DNA from: Sternotherus odoratus
Lineage: Eukaryota > Chordata > Testudines > Kinosternidae
Direction of reading: 5' to 3'
Length of the DNA stretch: 64,000 nucleotides
Assembly: GCA_032164245.1 (NCBI GenBank)
Contig: JAVMKO010000022.1
Location: 12,027,845-12,091,844 of the forward strand
Shown: positions 35,821 to 46,726 of the stretch, one piece after another
Layout: each line of letters opens with the position of its first letter
Position numbering within the stretch: the stretch's first letter is position 1
Made by a program: the position numbers and the translations under genes
Notes under the pieces: generated by a model
Seen by the model: the letters and a program-made list of their open reading frames with translations, nothing else
Database searches by the model: none
Told to the model about the DNA's origin: nothing

Positions 35821-36844
35821 CATTTTTAATATATAAATAAGTGTGGCTCCATGAACCTTTTATAAATTAGGATTAACACGACTCTACACACACTACACCA
35901 TAGCTATCTGAATATATACACATACCTCATACTGGAGTAACAATACAAAATTTAAGTCACCTACTCAATTAACTCCTTGTTTTCTAGCTATCTGCCACCT
36001 ATGCAATTACTACTTCAAGCCACACCATTCTTTGTCCCAGTTCTGCCCTGACTTCCCTCAATCATCCATTCTGTAACATTGCACCCGACACCTTTTGTTA
36101 GGACTGTTCTACACCACTCGGATGTTTGGGTTTTTCCTTTACAGGCTGCGAGTACATATTTGCATGAGCTTATCAAAACAGGCACAACAGTCAATGGTAC
36201 TTATCACCAAGCCCAACTGTTCAAAACTCACGAGTCTGGTGCCCCTGAAATCATTAAACTGGCTTTAAAATGAAACTTAAAAAAATAATAATATTTGAGC
36301 CTTTGGGGGCACATTTTCAAATTGTTCTCCACAACCATGGTGACTAAAAATTTATTCTATTTTTAAATGAATATCGAGTCTGGAAATCTCACAACCTCAT
36401 GTCTACAGCAGCCGGGGGTTAAGAAAACACCAAATATTGTAAGAGCTAGCAACACAGCGAAGTTGGTAACTCACTGGTTAAGTTTGCCACATCCCCCTCT
36501 AGTAATAGGTAACTGTTACAAAGCATCAGCAGGGACTGGACTCACCAACTCCAGCACAGGCCTCATTTGCACTGGATTGGTATTCAGTGTTCCAGCAAAA
36601 GACTGCAACTTGTACACCAAAGAGGTCAACAGGGAGGAATATATCCCAGGATAAAACCAATGAACAGGTTAGTGTAAATAAAGCAGACCCCACTATTTTA
36701 ATAGGCTTCATCACATCCAGAGATCCCTCAAACATCACATTGAGCAATTTTCTCCTTTCTAGTACATGGAGTAAATCAGGAACAACTCCATGGAATTACA
36801 GTCTTGTGAAAATAGGGTAAGCAAGAAGAGAATCCGGCCTGCAC
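35820..36844. other. Non-coding stretch
   Basis: Short overlapping open frames at 36367-36820 have no recognisable protein features. No repeat identified. Confidence 0.4.
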
Positions 36845-37060
36845 TGAGGACTTGTCTATACCAAGAATTTGTGCTGTTTTTAGCCTTCAGTGGCTAATCA
36901 TCTGTGCAGTTTTAGCATTTTAAACCCACTTGCTACAATCCATGGTTTTCACCAGTGAAACATCTTGGTTTCAGGAAGGGGTACATTTCACCAGTGCAAA
37001 TAAGGTCTTTGCTTGTGTACACTTGGTGCTTTGACTGGTGAAGCTACCCTGCTGGCAAGC
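36845..37060. repeat. Possible MITE remnant
   Basis: GGACTTGTCTATACCAAGAA on the left and TTGCTTGTGTACACTTGGTG on the right resemble the outer phrases of turtle MITEs that begin near TTGTCTACAC. A middle with repeated CACCAGTGAAA / TTTCACCAGTG phrases is present. No clean terminal repeat or target duplication was found. Confidence 0.3.
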
Positions 37061-38839
37061 TACCAATGGCTATAATGGGTGCAAATCCACAGTGCTGACA
37101 AATCCTCATTGTAAACAAATTACTTCATTTTGCTACTTGCACTCAATCACGCCCATTTTCTGACCACCCCATATACTGTAACTTTCACCTCCATTATATA
37201 CCTTCTCACTGATTTTGCTTTTAATCTATCTAGTAAGATATAAAACCACAAGAAAGCATGATGCATCTTAGCAAACAAAGCGTATTCTCTTTGACACCAC
37301 TAATTGTTACATTACAAAATCTCTCTGGCTAAACATGGCAAATTAAAAAATGTGTCATTTTCTCTAGATAACTTTTAATTGATCTGATTTACATCATAGG
37401 TGGAGCTGATCAGCTAGCAAAGGTCTGCATGAAATTCAATGTCCTATTTGATTGTAATTTCCCCAGAGCACTTTTTAAATAGTAACAATTTACAAACAAC
37501 TTGATTTCTTATTAACCCAGTTTCTTAATTGCTTTCTTGGGAAAACCGTCACATTTGCATTTTCTTTCCTAGAACTCCAGGGCATGAAGGCAAACATTTA
37601 AGGATCATTTTTAAAGGGGGTGGGAAAAGAAGGAGAATTTTACAGAATTTCAGTCCAAATTTAAATTTTGCACTCTCTCTCTCTCACACACACACTTCTA
37701 AGTGGATGCAGTAAAATACTTGCATGCAGGAAAGCTAGTCACCTCTTTTACCATTACTCTGAGGGAATATTTAAAATCTTTATATAATTTGAAGCACATT
37801 TCAATACTATGGATAGGATATCTGTGGAAGGTAACTGGCAGTTTCAGCAATAGACTCTCCTCCATGTTGGAAGCTCACTCCAAAATATATTTTATGTATA
37901 CATATACACACACACACACACACAAGCAAAATAATATATGTAAAGTTCCAAGATTTTCCATTTTACTGCACATATCTTGCACAGCCTTAGTTCTAAATCT
38001 GCAGAAACTACAGAGTTGCAGGCACGGTTTATATTTACTAGCACTTGAATTATTTTAAAAGCGCCAGACTAGGGCAACCTTATTCCTGATGAATACTGCA
38101 TTACACCTCACATGTGAGTGAAGGTATCACAGTTCTATCCCCTTCTGTTCCCATTACCACCATTACAAATGAAGTTCATTCTTGATGGAAAGAATTCTCT
38201 ACTGAAGCCCATGCAGAGTCTTCAGCTGAAACATGTTTCAGAGACCGAACATAATTTTAATGACATCTATGCCTTCTATTTAAAAAAAAAAAAAAAGTCA
38301 TGTATGAGAACAAGCTGACCTTGATAACAGTTTGACTTTTAATTGGCAAAATGTGATTTGTTTGATAATGGTGCAGATTAGAAAGGAACTGATGTTAGAA
38401 CTTACTTTGTATTTCCTTCAAATAAATGCACTATAGATGGGGAGATCATTTTAAATGGAAGAAAAGAAATCAAACTATACAGAAATTTCCTTGATGTATA
38501 CAGAAATTTCCTTTTTAGAAAGATGTTACTCTTTCTGAAAAGTCAGAGAAAAATGTGAAGAGATGAGATAATCCTGATAACATTCTGCTCCATGGAAATG
38601 ATCAATTAACTGTAATGGCTTGTGTTCTTATTGAAGGTTAGTGGTGAATAGGAAGTATATTTTATTGAACATTCTTAAGCTACAGCAAAAATTGTCTACA
38701 CTGTTCTCTGTATAGTTGTGTGTGTTCAAGGGATATTTAACATGGATTCTCAGTGACTGGTAAATAGAGAACAATAGTACTTGGCTCTTCAGAGATCCCC
38801 TGGAGCTTGGCAACAATTAATTAAGAGTCACAATGACCA
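37061..38839. other. Non-coding stretch with simple repeats
   Basis: CT/CA-rich tract at 37672-37695, (AC)n at about 37903-37924, an A run at about 38281-38296, and a 21-bp tandem duplication of TATACAGAAATTTCCTT near 38477-38514. 37370-37540 has scattered TTAATTG cores. No gene is supported. Confidence 0.45.
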
Positions 38840-38965
38840 TTTTCAAAAGTGACCAGTGATTTTGAGCACTCAACCTGAGACACCCTAACAGAGCCTGGCT
38901 TTTCAGAGTCCTCTTTTCAGGTGTTAATATGGGTAACCAAAACCAGAGGTCTTTAAAATCACTAG
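38840..38965. repeat. Palindromic repeat (TTTTCAAAAGTGACCAG family)
   Basis: TTTTCAAAAGTGACCAGTGA and AACCTGAGACACCCTAACAG on the left pair with degraded complements on the right ending TTTAAAATCACTAG. Same family as 33327-33413. Confidence 0.7.
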
Positions 38966-38999
38966 ACCAAAACCTTGCCCAACACACTTGTGGGGAAGT

Positions 39000-39053
39000 T
39001 ATCAATACACCTATCTTACAGCTAGGAAAACTAAGGCACTGAGAAATGAAGTA
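39000..39053 (-). mobile_element. MIR-type SINE, antisense, left part
   Basis: CCTATCTTACAGCTAGGAAA then ACTAAGGCACTGAGAAATGA is antisense MIR. The element resumes after the pogo-like insertion at 39795-39850 (CACAGGTCCAGTAACTGG), showing that insertion happened inside the MIR. Confidence 0.65.
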
Positions 39054-39071
39054 CAGTGAAACCTCGATTTA

Positions 39072-39196
39072 ACGGACTAATTCGGGCGAGGGGGTGTCCG
39101 TTAAATCCGAAAGTCCGTTATTTAATAATTTTTTAAAATTATTAAATAACAGGACTTTCGGATTTAACGGATACCCCCTCGCCCGAATTAGTCCGT
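39072..39196. repeat. Near-perfect 61-bp-arm hairpin
   Basis: Left arm 39072-39132 begins ACGGACTAATTCGGGCGAG. The right arm 39135-39196 is its complement, with a single G-to-A difference and a one-base bulge. The loop is two T residues. It starts inside the left terminal repeat of the pogo-like element, so it extends the terminal repeat into a fold-back. Confidence 0.95.
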
Positions 39197-39244
39197 CAAC
39201 CCGCCCGCCGGGATCCCCGGCTGCTGGGACCCGGGCGGGAGCTG

Positions 39245-39661
39245 TCAGCCCGCCCGCCCCCGGCTCAAACTGCGGAGGCTGCCGCGTGCGGGCTCAGAGC
39301 CCCGCAGGGTCCCGGCTCCCGGGACCCTGCAGGGAGGGTGACTGCTGCCGGGGGCCAGGCGGCAGCCCGCCCCCGGCTCGATCCGCAGCGGCTGCCGCGT
39401 GCGGGCTCAGAGCCCCGCAGGGTCCCGGCTCCCGGGACCCTGCAGGGAGGGTGACTGCTGCCGGGGGCCAGGCGGCAGCCCGCCCCCGGCTCGATCCGCG
39501 GCGGCTGCCGCGTGCGGGCTCAGAGCCCCGCAGGGTCCCGGCTCCCGGGACCCTGCAGGGAGGGTGACTGCTGCCGGGGGCCAGGCGGCAGCCCGCCCCC
39601 GGCTCGATCCGCGGCGGCTGCTGCCGCGCGCAGGCTCAGAGCCCCGCAGGGTCCCGGCTCC
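39245..39661. repeat. GC-rich 113-bp tandem repeat array (about 4 copies)
   Basis: The landmark GGCTCAGAGCCCCGCAGGG starts at 39291, 39404, 39517 and 39633, giving spacings of 113, 113 and 116 bp. The array is very rich in G+C and CpG while the surroundings are A+T-rich. Because 113 is not a multiple of three, the same peptide appears in successive frames; the resulting open frames of up to 157 codons are artefacts, not genes. Confidence 0.95.
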
Positions 39662-39794
39662 AGCCTCGGGCAGCAGCAGGGAGCCCACAGCCAGCCCTCC
39701 AGAAACGGACTTCGGATGCATCAGACTCTGAAAAATTTTGTCCGTTGCATCCGAAGTCCGTTAAATGGAGGTCCGTTAAATCGAGGTTTCACTG

Positions 39795-39850
39795 TACACA
39801 GGTCCAGTAACTGGAAAGAGGACAGAGGACTCAATTTCAAATCTGTCTGA
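39795..39850 (-). mobile_element. MIR-type SINE, antisense, right part
   Basis: Continuation of the MIR at 39000-39053: CACAGGTCCAGTAACTGG, then TCAAATCTGTCTGACTGTCC. Confidence 0.6.
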
Positions 39851-39964
39851 CTGTCCATCCCTCTTACCTATGTGATCTTCCTTACATGCAAATTAAATGT
39901 TAGATACTTTAGTCACAATAAGGGAAATAGGGTAGGAAGGATGTCTAAAAGTAGGCACTGTGTT

Positions 39965-40130
39965 GGCACTCAAGTGTTCTGGGTTCAAATCCTGCCTCTG
40001 CCACATAATTTTACATAACTTTTGGTGAGTCCATTAATCTACTGTGCCTCATCTCCCCATGTGTAAAAGGGAGTAGTATTTCCTTACCTTTCCATTAATG
40101 ATTTTAAAGCACTAAAATACTATGGCAATA
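39965..40130 (+). mobile_element. MIR-type SINE, sense
   Basis: TTCTGGGTTCAAATCCTGCC, TCTGCCACATAATTTTACAT, TGTGCCTCATCTCCCCATGT and GTAAAAGGGAGTAGTATTTC follow the MIR order. GGGTTCAAATCC is the box B-like part of the tRNA-derived head. Confidence 0.85.
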
Positions 40131-41145
40131 GGGGCTAGATAGGTAGCATTTCATTAATTTTTTTTAGGATTCAATGCCATTAAGACAGTGTGTGTTATAT
40201 ACAGGAGTGTACTAGTTAGAATATTACATTGTTTCATTCTCCTGAACTGAGTTTACAACCATTTACTCCAATAGTTGCTTGAAAGCTATTGGAACATCTA
40301 TTTTTCCCCTCCTCTTCCTTGCCCTTTGATCTTTGGAACATAGGAACTATATTTAACCAGGAAAGTTTCATTGTAAATACATATAAGAATCATGGTCAGC
40401 GATACTTAAAGCATACTGGCACCAAGGTGCATCATAATATTTCACATCCTTGAAGCAGACTTTCCATTAGAAGACCAATAATTTTGGTTGTTCCTGCTTG
40501 GAGGGTAATTCTTTTCATCCAGAGGCGGAGCCTTCATTCCCCCAGTTGCTAAAATATGCAACCAAGAACAGAATATCCTCTCTATTGTAGTTTAAATCTT
40601 TATGGTAAGTTGTCTGGAACAGATGTCACCCACCCCCATGATTCAGCGTGTAACTCTAAAGGTCAGTAACGGAGCATTGTGCTCGCAGAACTGCTGTCTG
40701 ACTGTTCCTTGAGCATAGAAATATTACAGAGAACTCAAAGGCAAATACATTCTTATTCCGATCGTGTGTCTCATTATTTTAATGCATTGATCTAATCTCC
40801 ATAGTTCAGGATTAGACTAAGGTTCCTGCATTTCATCAGCAATTCCAGACGAACATATTATTTAGGTTCAGAAAATTATCCACTGAGCCTAATCAAGAGT
40901 TCTTTTTCCTGAAGTTCTTTGCCACACTAAAATTTTCATTAAGAGGAGCGGGGCAGTAGGTCTTCTATTCACCTCTGTGGGATCCAGCTCCCACCATCTG
41001 ATCACCATACGAGAGTGGATGCTGCACAGCATGCGTGTGGAGTATTGTGCATATAAAGAAATAAAGCAAAGTTGATCCCAGTTCTGCATTAATGAGACGG
41101 TCTACCCTGGAGATGAGCATTAGGAATAATGAATTAATAAGATCC
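40131..41145. other. Non-coding stretch
   Basis: No gene or clear repeat recognised. Confidence 0.4.
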
Positions 41146-41300
41146 ATTGCTAAGGCTTTGTCTATAGTGGAAAAGTTGCAATGGTTTAAGTAAATCCATT
41201 TTAAATCAAAGTGTTTAAACCAGTTCAGGCCCCTAATAGACACTTAAACCAGCTTAATTGTTGCTTAAATTGGTTTTAGTTTTCATTGGTAAATTACCAA
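41146..41300. mobile_element. MITE remnant (GGCTTTGTCTATAGTGGAAAAG type)
   Basis: AAGGCTTTGTCTATAGTGGA, AAGTTGCAATGGTTTAAGTA, AATCCATTTTAAATC and AAACCAGTTCAGGC match a MITE familiar from turtle DNA in which TTTAAACC phrases are repeated on both strands. Ends are not defined. Confidence 0.5.
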
Positions 41301-42560
41301 CTCAATATTAGAGAGTTGCACTGATAATGCTAGATCACTTTAAAATCTATTGTTAACCTGGAACAACCCTAAGGCATGTGACCAAGCAACTCATTAGCAG
41401 CAGGAGCATACTAAGATAAAGGGTAAAATCCTGGCCCCATTATCAAAGTCAATAGAAAGTTCTCACACATTCCTTTTCCCTTTCTCTATCCACGCTCTAC
41501 CTCTTTACCCTGTGAGAGCAAGGCAGTGAGTATATGCCTGGACAGGAAGACCACTTCTAGTCAGTGCAAAAATGTATGCCTACTATTTAACCTTACTTGC
41601 ACCCATGCACAGACTACTGCTGGCATGCTACAGACTAACAACTTTCTGTGCTCTGCACTAGGATTTGCAGGGTCAAGGCCACAAATTATCAGTAAACGCT
41701 CCTAGGGCATGGTAACAGAGATGGGATAAAGAGAGCAAACATTGCTAGCATCCTTCCTCCCATGGATCTGGATTTTACACCTTCTCTAAACATACTTGGT
41801 TGCTGGTTATTGGACACATTGTTTTTTTTTTATACGATCTGACATTCGGTGGGAAGCCACAAATTCGGCTAAAACTTTCACCCTTCGTAAGAGAAAGTTT
41901 CACACCCAGCTCAGTGCTCTGGTACTCATGGAGCAAATCTCTCCAAGCACATGTTAAACTTGAAACATACAAATAGTCCCACTGAAGTCAAGGAGCCAAA
42001 GTGCTCAGCACTTACCAAGATAGAGCCATGCATGAGTGAGTGAGCACAGAACCTCTTAATTACAATGTACTAATTCATTCATACAGTGACAAATAAACAT
42101 GATACTCATAACAGTGCACTGGACTCTGCTCCCAAATAACTCAATGGTAAAAATTCAGGACAGAGCCCTGTTCCTGTGAGAATAGTGCATTTCCTGATGC
42201 TTTTTTAAATTGTCTGTTTCGTTTTTCCATAAAAAAAGGGGAAGCCCTGACTCGGGTAAAAATCCTCACTACAAGTGGGTGCCCACTGCAGTCAGTGTAA
42301 TTACTCATATGACCAAGGCGGAAGACCAAAACTTATTCAAATTACTGAACTATAATAAAGCATCTCAAATCAAAAGAGCTAATAAATGGGGCACTAGAAT
42401 TACCAGTGATGCTGGGAATAATTTAGCTGAAATAATAGAGAGTTCTTCATTAGATAATAACAATAATAATGACAAACGCACACCATGTCCTGTCCTTCGG
42501 AATCCATCAAGTGCTTAATCATCTGCAAGAGGTTCATTCCCTACACGCTCTAAATATGAT
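41301..42560. other. Non-coding stretch
   Basis: 41420-41460 and 41970-42030 hold worn pieces of the ACTTCAATGG palindromic repeats. No gene supported. Confidence 0.4.
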
Positions 42561-42665
42561 GGGCCACATTCTGCTCTCAGTTGACACTAGTGTAAATCTA
42601 GAGTAAGTCCACTGACTAATGGAGTCACTCCACATTTACTTGATGCAACTGGCAGCAGAATCTGT
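42561..42665. repeat. Palindromic repeat (GGGCCACATTCTGCTCTCAG family)
   Basis: Left half GGGCCACATTCTGCTCTCAG and ACTAGTGTAAATC; right half ATGGAGTCACTCCACATTTAC and GGCAGCAGAATCTG. The two halves are inverted. Same family as 25240-25321. Confidence 0.65.
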
Positions 42666-44596
42666 TCTGTGCATAATTTTCTTAAGTTTTTAAGCAGGAG
42701 GAGACTGTTGATAAATTGTATAGTTAATTACCTGACCCCACTTTGGTTCACTATGCAATATATTTAAGAGACCAAATACCCAATGCTAGTTAGGGTTGTT
42801 AATGTGGTAAGGAAAAGGGTTTGATAGGCTGACTTTTGAAGAGCAGTTGCATGAAGTGATGTTACGTTTACCTTACTCAGAAGATGTGCTTTTTAAGTTA
42901 CACATTTTAGCTGGTATTAATATGATTTTACAGGTTACACATTTTAAACATTACTAAAATTTACCCATTGGTTTTGAACTTGTTTTGGGGAGGGTTTTTA
43001 TTTTTGTTTTGGATACTTGCATTTCAAGTACTGATCCATGAAGATACTTTTCTAGTTTGTGCTATGACACTGAACAAATGTATTTTGATTTGGGTTCATC
43101 TGCTTATGTCAAATGCTTACTTTAGCATATACAAGGAGTTATGGATACTTAGAATAAATCAACAGGATTATAGTATAGACCACATCACGGTTACAATATT
43201 TGTGCTTAATGCATACATGTATATATACAGACTTTCCAAAATTGCCTTCTTGTTGATAATTAACCCATGTTATCTCAATATTTGCCACACTCCCTACGTT
43301 AAATATAGGCAATTCCTGGCATGTGCTAGGAGATGCACAACTTGAATCAGCAGGGGTGTTCGAGTTGGAGCCCCAGTAAGTTTAAATTTGGAATGGGAGG
43401 CACTGCTGACAGGGCCTTGTCTTACTGGAATTCACTCCTCCCGGCCCCCGGTCTGAAACAGCCCAATTCTGATGACCTTCTAGGCACATTACAGAGTTTC
43501 AGAGGGATTTTTGGTTCCTTACTGGCAATGGTGGTATCTTAAACTGTGTTGCTGCACTTAGACATTTGTTAAGCTATGGCAAGGGCACCTAATGCATATT
43601 CCTTAGCATTTCTATTAGTCTCTAAATACATAAATAAATACCAAGGTAATGTCACCTACAGCAACAGAAGTGTTTTTAAGGATAACCTTTATACCTAGGG
43701 ATTTGGGGTAATTTGGAGATTTATTTTTATACTTAAAACTAATAAAATCTTTGAAAATATAAACATTCATCCTTAAAATGTCAGTTTTGCAATTCCTTTG
43801 TTCTAAAAGACAACAGTAAACAATGTAGCACTGACCTCCAGTGGAGATGGGGAGGAATACATCCATCCTATTCCTTAAGATAAGAGCTTTTCATTCCTAG
43901 TAATGCAGAGCAACGACATTTCAGGAGATGTGAGCACTGCAAATGAAGTTACACCTGTGATTAGCTTAGGTGCTGCTGTTATAATATAGTAAAAACTAAT
44001 GGTGTGAGTGATCTCAGGCCATTACCTTCTACAGCAATGACAGTAAGAACAGAACCCAGGAGGCTGTTTGCACAAGACATTTCAATGATGGATGGGAGCA
44101 TTGAGGCTGCTGCTCTAAGGTAGACCAGGTCTATGATACAACAACATCTCCTGTCTTGCCTTTGTGCCCATATTAAGAAAATTCAGCAACATAGTGCATT
44201 TGTAGGAATGGGTGGACACTTGGAAGTTCAAAAACATCTAGTCCAGCTAGGGAGAGTTCCAAGCTATGGAGATCTGGCCCATTTACTGGAAACACACTCA
44301 GAGGAAGATATCCTGACGTCCTTACATAATTTTCATTTAGTCCTTACTCAGGCATATTCCCAGTGACGTCTCTAGGATTTTGACTGGGTATAGGGTGAAT
44401 GAAAATTGAATAATTGTCTCAACTTATTTTCAGTAAGCGGTTTTCTTTTTCTTTAAATTTCCCTTCAGTTGTTGTAATTGAGGATGCATTAATAGGGTAA
44501 CAGAGCTAAGACATTGTAGGTATAGAACTTGCTATCTCGGGCCACTTCAAAGTGCTAAGGATTACTCCATCCACCACTGAAACAGACTATTCTGGG
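42666..44596. other. Non-coding stretch
   Basis: A very A+T-rich part (42680-43340) contains a 125-codon open frame judged spurious. CAGTGACGTCTCTAGGATTTT at about 44361 resembles a hAT terminus, but no partner end was found. No gene is supported. Confidence 0.4.
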
Positions 44597-45046
44597 CAGG
44601 GCCAGCCCCAGATCAAATGGCACCTCAGGCGAGGAGTGTCTTCAGTACACCCCCCGCTCCCCTTATTTGTTAAACATTTGAATACCTTATTTTGTATTGC
44701 ACTTGTTGCCCATTTCACGACTGTGATGCAAAAATTGCATTCATGATTTATCCCTGTCACATAAAACTGACTGGCAACGCCCTGCCCCTTATATACAACC
44801 GAGAATATGGCTGACAACATTCTAGGAGAGGTGAGGAGAATGTAGCTCAGGGAAGCTGGAAGGTTCCATGCGATTTCTACAGAGGTCCAGAACATTCTAG
44901 GAGGTTAGTGAAAAATGAATCTATGTAAGGTTTACCTTTGTTTCAGGTATTCCAATTTTACTTCAGACATTCAATTTTGTCACTAACAAATAAAACTAGT
45001 ACCCCAAGCCTGGCACCTGAGTTGCCTACCCATAAATCCAGCCCTG
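44597..45046. mobile_element. hAT-type non-autonomous transposon (450 bp)
   Basis: A perfect 8-bp target duplication ATTCTGGG flanks it (44589-44596 and 45047-45054). The left end begins CAGGGCCAGCCCCAGATC. The right end reads ATAAATCCAGCCCTG, giving CAGGGCTGG when reversed. Subterminal phrases also pair: GGCACCTCAGGCGAGG near the left and GGCACCTGAGTTGCC near the right. The middle is A+T-rich with no transposase. Related to the fragment at 21082. Confidence 0.85.
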
Positions 45047-45054
45047 ATTCTGGG

Positions 45055-45467
45055 GAAAATGTTGAACCTGTTTGACAGCCTGGGGATGAGATATATCCAT
45101 AGATTCTAAAGTTACTTCTCAGACTCAGATGGTTTCAAAAAAAATAGGCAACCCCCTTGATTTTTCAGCTATATTTGATTCCTTGTAGCAACATTACATT
45201 TACACGTGTGGTCTACTACATTGAAGGCTTCTCTGTCAGCATTTGCAATTCAAAGGCTTTGCAATACCCTGCAAAAAGCAGCCTAATTTCTGAGGAAACA
45301 AAAAACATGGCATGGTGGTTCTCTGCCTTCTGTCAACACAAATCAAGGTCTTTTGCACTAGCCTTGTTATTTGGTTGTCATCTTAATGACTTTTGGAGAC
45401 AGGTGTTGACTTTGAGGCATTGTTGGCCTAAGATTAATAATCTCCCTCTCTTCTTTATGGAAGGTAG
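45055..45467. other. Non-coding stretch before a possible exon
   Basis: Contains an open frame of about 100 codons without recognisable features. It ends in a pyrimidine-rich tract, TCTCCCTCTCTTCTTTATGG (45441-45460), that could serve as a splice acceptor tract. Confidence 0.3.
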
Positions 45468-45704
45468 ATAATTTTAAAATCAGAAGTGCCCCCACTATCA
45501 CCATCTGCTGATGAATATGAGGAGAACTTTGTTGACACATTAATAATGTTGGTGCTAGAAAGGATGTTAGATAGCAGGAAAGATGTATCAGTCATTAAAA
45601 AAGCTTCAGCTAAAATGCACAGGAATGACCTTCAAATTAAAAAGACAAACAGTAGCAGAAGGGAAGAAGTTTGGTCACATAATGCATGCGCTGGCCCTGA
45701 TTGA
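45468..45704 (+). other. Weak candidate exon or decayed coding fragment
   Basis: After a pyrimidine-rich tract and an AG at 45466-45467, a frame opens and stays open for 78 codons to a TGA. The peptide is charged and helix-like, with phrases SEVPPLSPSADEYEEN and LVLERMLDSRKD, unlike the hydrophobic or low-complexity frames elsewhere. No convincing splice donor or family match is visible, and the last 30 or so bases merge into a palindromic repeat. It may be chance. Confidence 0.15.
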
Positions 45705-46726
45705 GGAAAAATTCCTCTTTGGGAAGTTAGTGAGACTTCAGCATGTGCTTAAAGTTAAGCAGGTCTTTAAATGCTTTCCTGAGCCAGGGCCTCTCCCTTG
45801 ATTGACACTTAGGCCCCATTTCTGCAATGATATTCACAAAAAGGGAACCTTGCACAGTCTCAAAGCCCCACTGGAGTCAATGTCTGGAGACTTGGGAAAA
45901 GCCTGTGCAGGAGTTTCTGAAAACTGGGGTCTTAGAGAGATGCATTTGCCTCTGAGAGTGTGCAGAATTCTCCCATTAACTCTAACTGGAGCATGTCTCA
46001 AGGGCAAAAGAGACCTCTATTGCATACAGCAGGTAATGGCAAGTTATTTGTTAGATCAGAGTTCGGCAACTCTACGTACATTCCTCAGGTCTCATTTCAC
46101 TTGCTTGTGCTGCTGATGCCCAGGTATATATTTTGTTAAGAGTGTGAAATGTTATGGCCTACAGCTCTGAATGGACATAATTGGGGAAAGAACTTGAAAT
46201 ACAGTTAGGCAGATGGATAGATAGCTATTATGGTGATAGAAGCCTCAGAAGTAAGATGATAGTAATATAAAAACAATTTAGGGGTAGATGAACTATTTTG
46301 GATTAAATAAATGGCTTTCTGTAACCACTGAATGGTCTACAAAATGAAATCTGAACCTCTTATGATTTTTTTCTTGACTGTCTGATTTATAAAACACAGC
46401 CACTCCAATAGCTTTAGGTGCAGTTGCCGCCACCCCATCACCATTGTATCCCATCGTATCACCCCATCATTGTATTCTCTGCGGTTCTAGGGTCCTCACA
46501 GGGCCAGTAGCTGAGAGTCCAAAATATCAGGAGAGATCCTGTTCCTGTGAGATTTGTGGCTCCCACAAGTTCAGATAGTGCCTGATCCAATCTCCACTGA
46601 AGTCTTATCCAGTGTCCATTGCAGACTCTGGTTTGGTTAGGCATTGGAACTTAGTTCAGAGAATTGGGAGCCTCTGAATTCGATGAACTTAACCATCATC
46701 TCTATGAATGAGCACTTAGAATCATA
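45705..46726. other. Non-coding stretch with repeat remnants
   Basis: 45700-45800 continues the AGCATGTGCTTAAAGTTAAGC palindromic repeat. CAGAGTTCGGCAACTCT at 46057 resembles the start of a reptile hAT element (CAGGGGTCGGCAAC), without a right end. No gene is supported. Confidence 0.4.

Larger units (their letters stand above)
39054..39794. mobile_element. pogo/Tigger-like non-autonomous DNA transposon (741 bp)
   Basis: The ends are CAGTGAAACCTCGATTTAAC and its perfect complement. The terminal repeat is identical for at least 24 bp, through CGGAC. A TA dinucleotide flanks each side (39052-39053 and 39795-39796), the Tc1/mariner duplication. CAGTNNAACCTC is the start expected for Tigger/pogo elements. 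There is no transposase frame. Inside are a long hairpin (39072-39196), four GC-rich tandem repeats (about 39245-39661) and a second 17-bp inverted pair (39704-39720 with 39746-39762). The strong terminal identity suggests it is younger than most repeats here. Confidence 0.85.

Noticed and set aside
35575..35829. Open frames of repeated Val-Cys and Thr-His
   Set aside because: Translation of the TG microsatellite on either strand.
36845..37060. Complete transposon with defined ends
   Set aside because: Outer phrases look MITE-like, but no clear inverted termini or target duplication could be read. Kept only as a low-confidence repeat.
39245..39661. CRISPR-like array
   Set aside because: The units are contiguous 113-bp repeats with no unique spacers, and the genome is vertebrate.
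39200..39680. CpG island marking a gene promoter
   Set aside because: The CpG-rich segment is bounded by the terminal repeats of a DNA transposon and is a tandem array. No exon or gene lies nearby.
39094..39850. Open frames of 104-157 codons on both strands, proline-, alanine- and glycine-rich
   Set aside because: They arise from the 113-bp GC-rich tandem array, where the same peptide recurs in shifted frames. They have no support as genes.
42968..43345. 125-codon hydrophobic open frame
   Set aside because: Very A+T-rich DNA gives long runs of Ile, Leu, Phe and Tyr by chance. There is no recognisable family.
44361..44381. hAT terminus CAGTGACGTCTCTAGGATTTT
   Set aside because: Good resemblance to a hAT end, but no partner end or 8-bp duplication was found.
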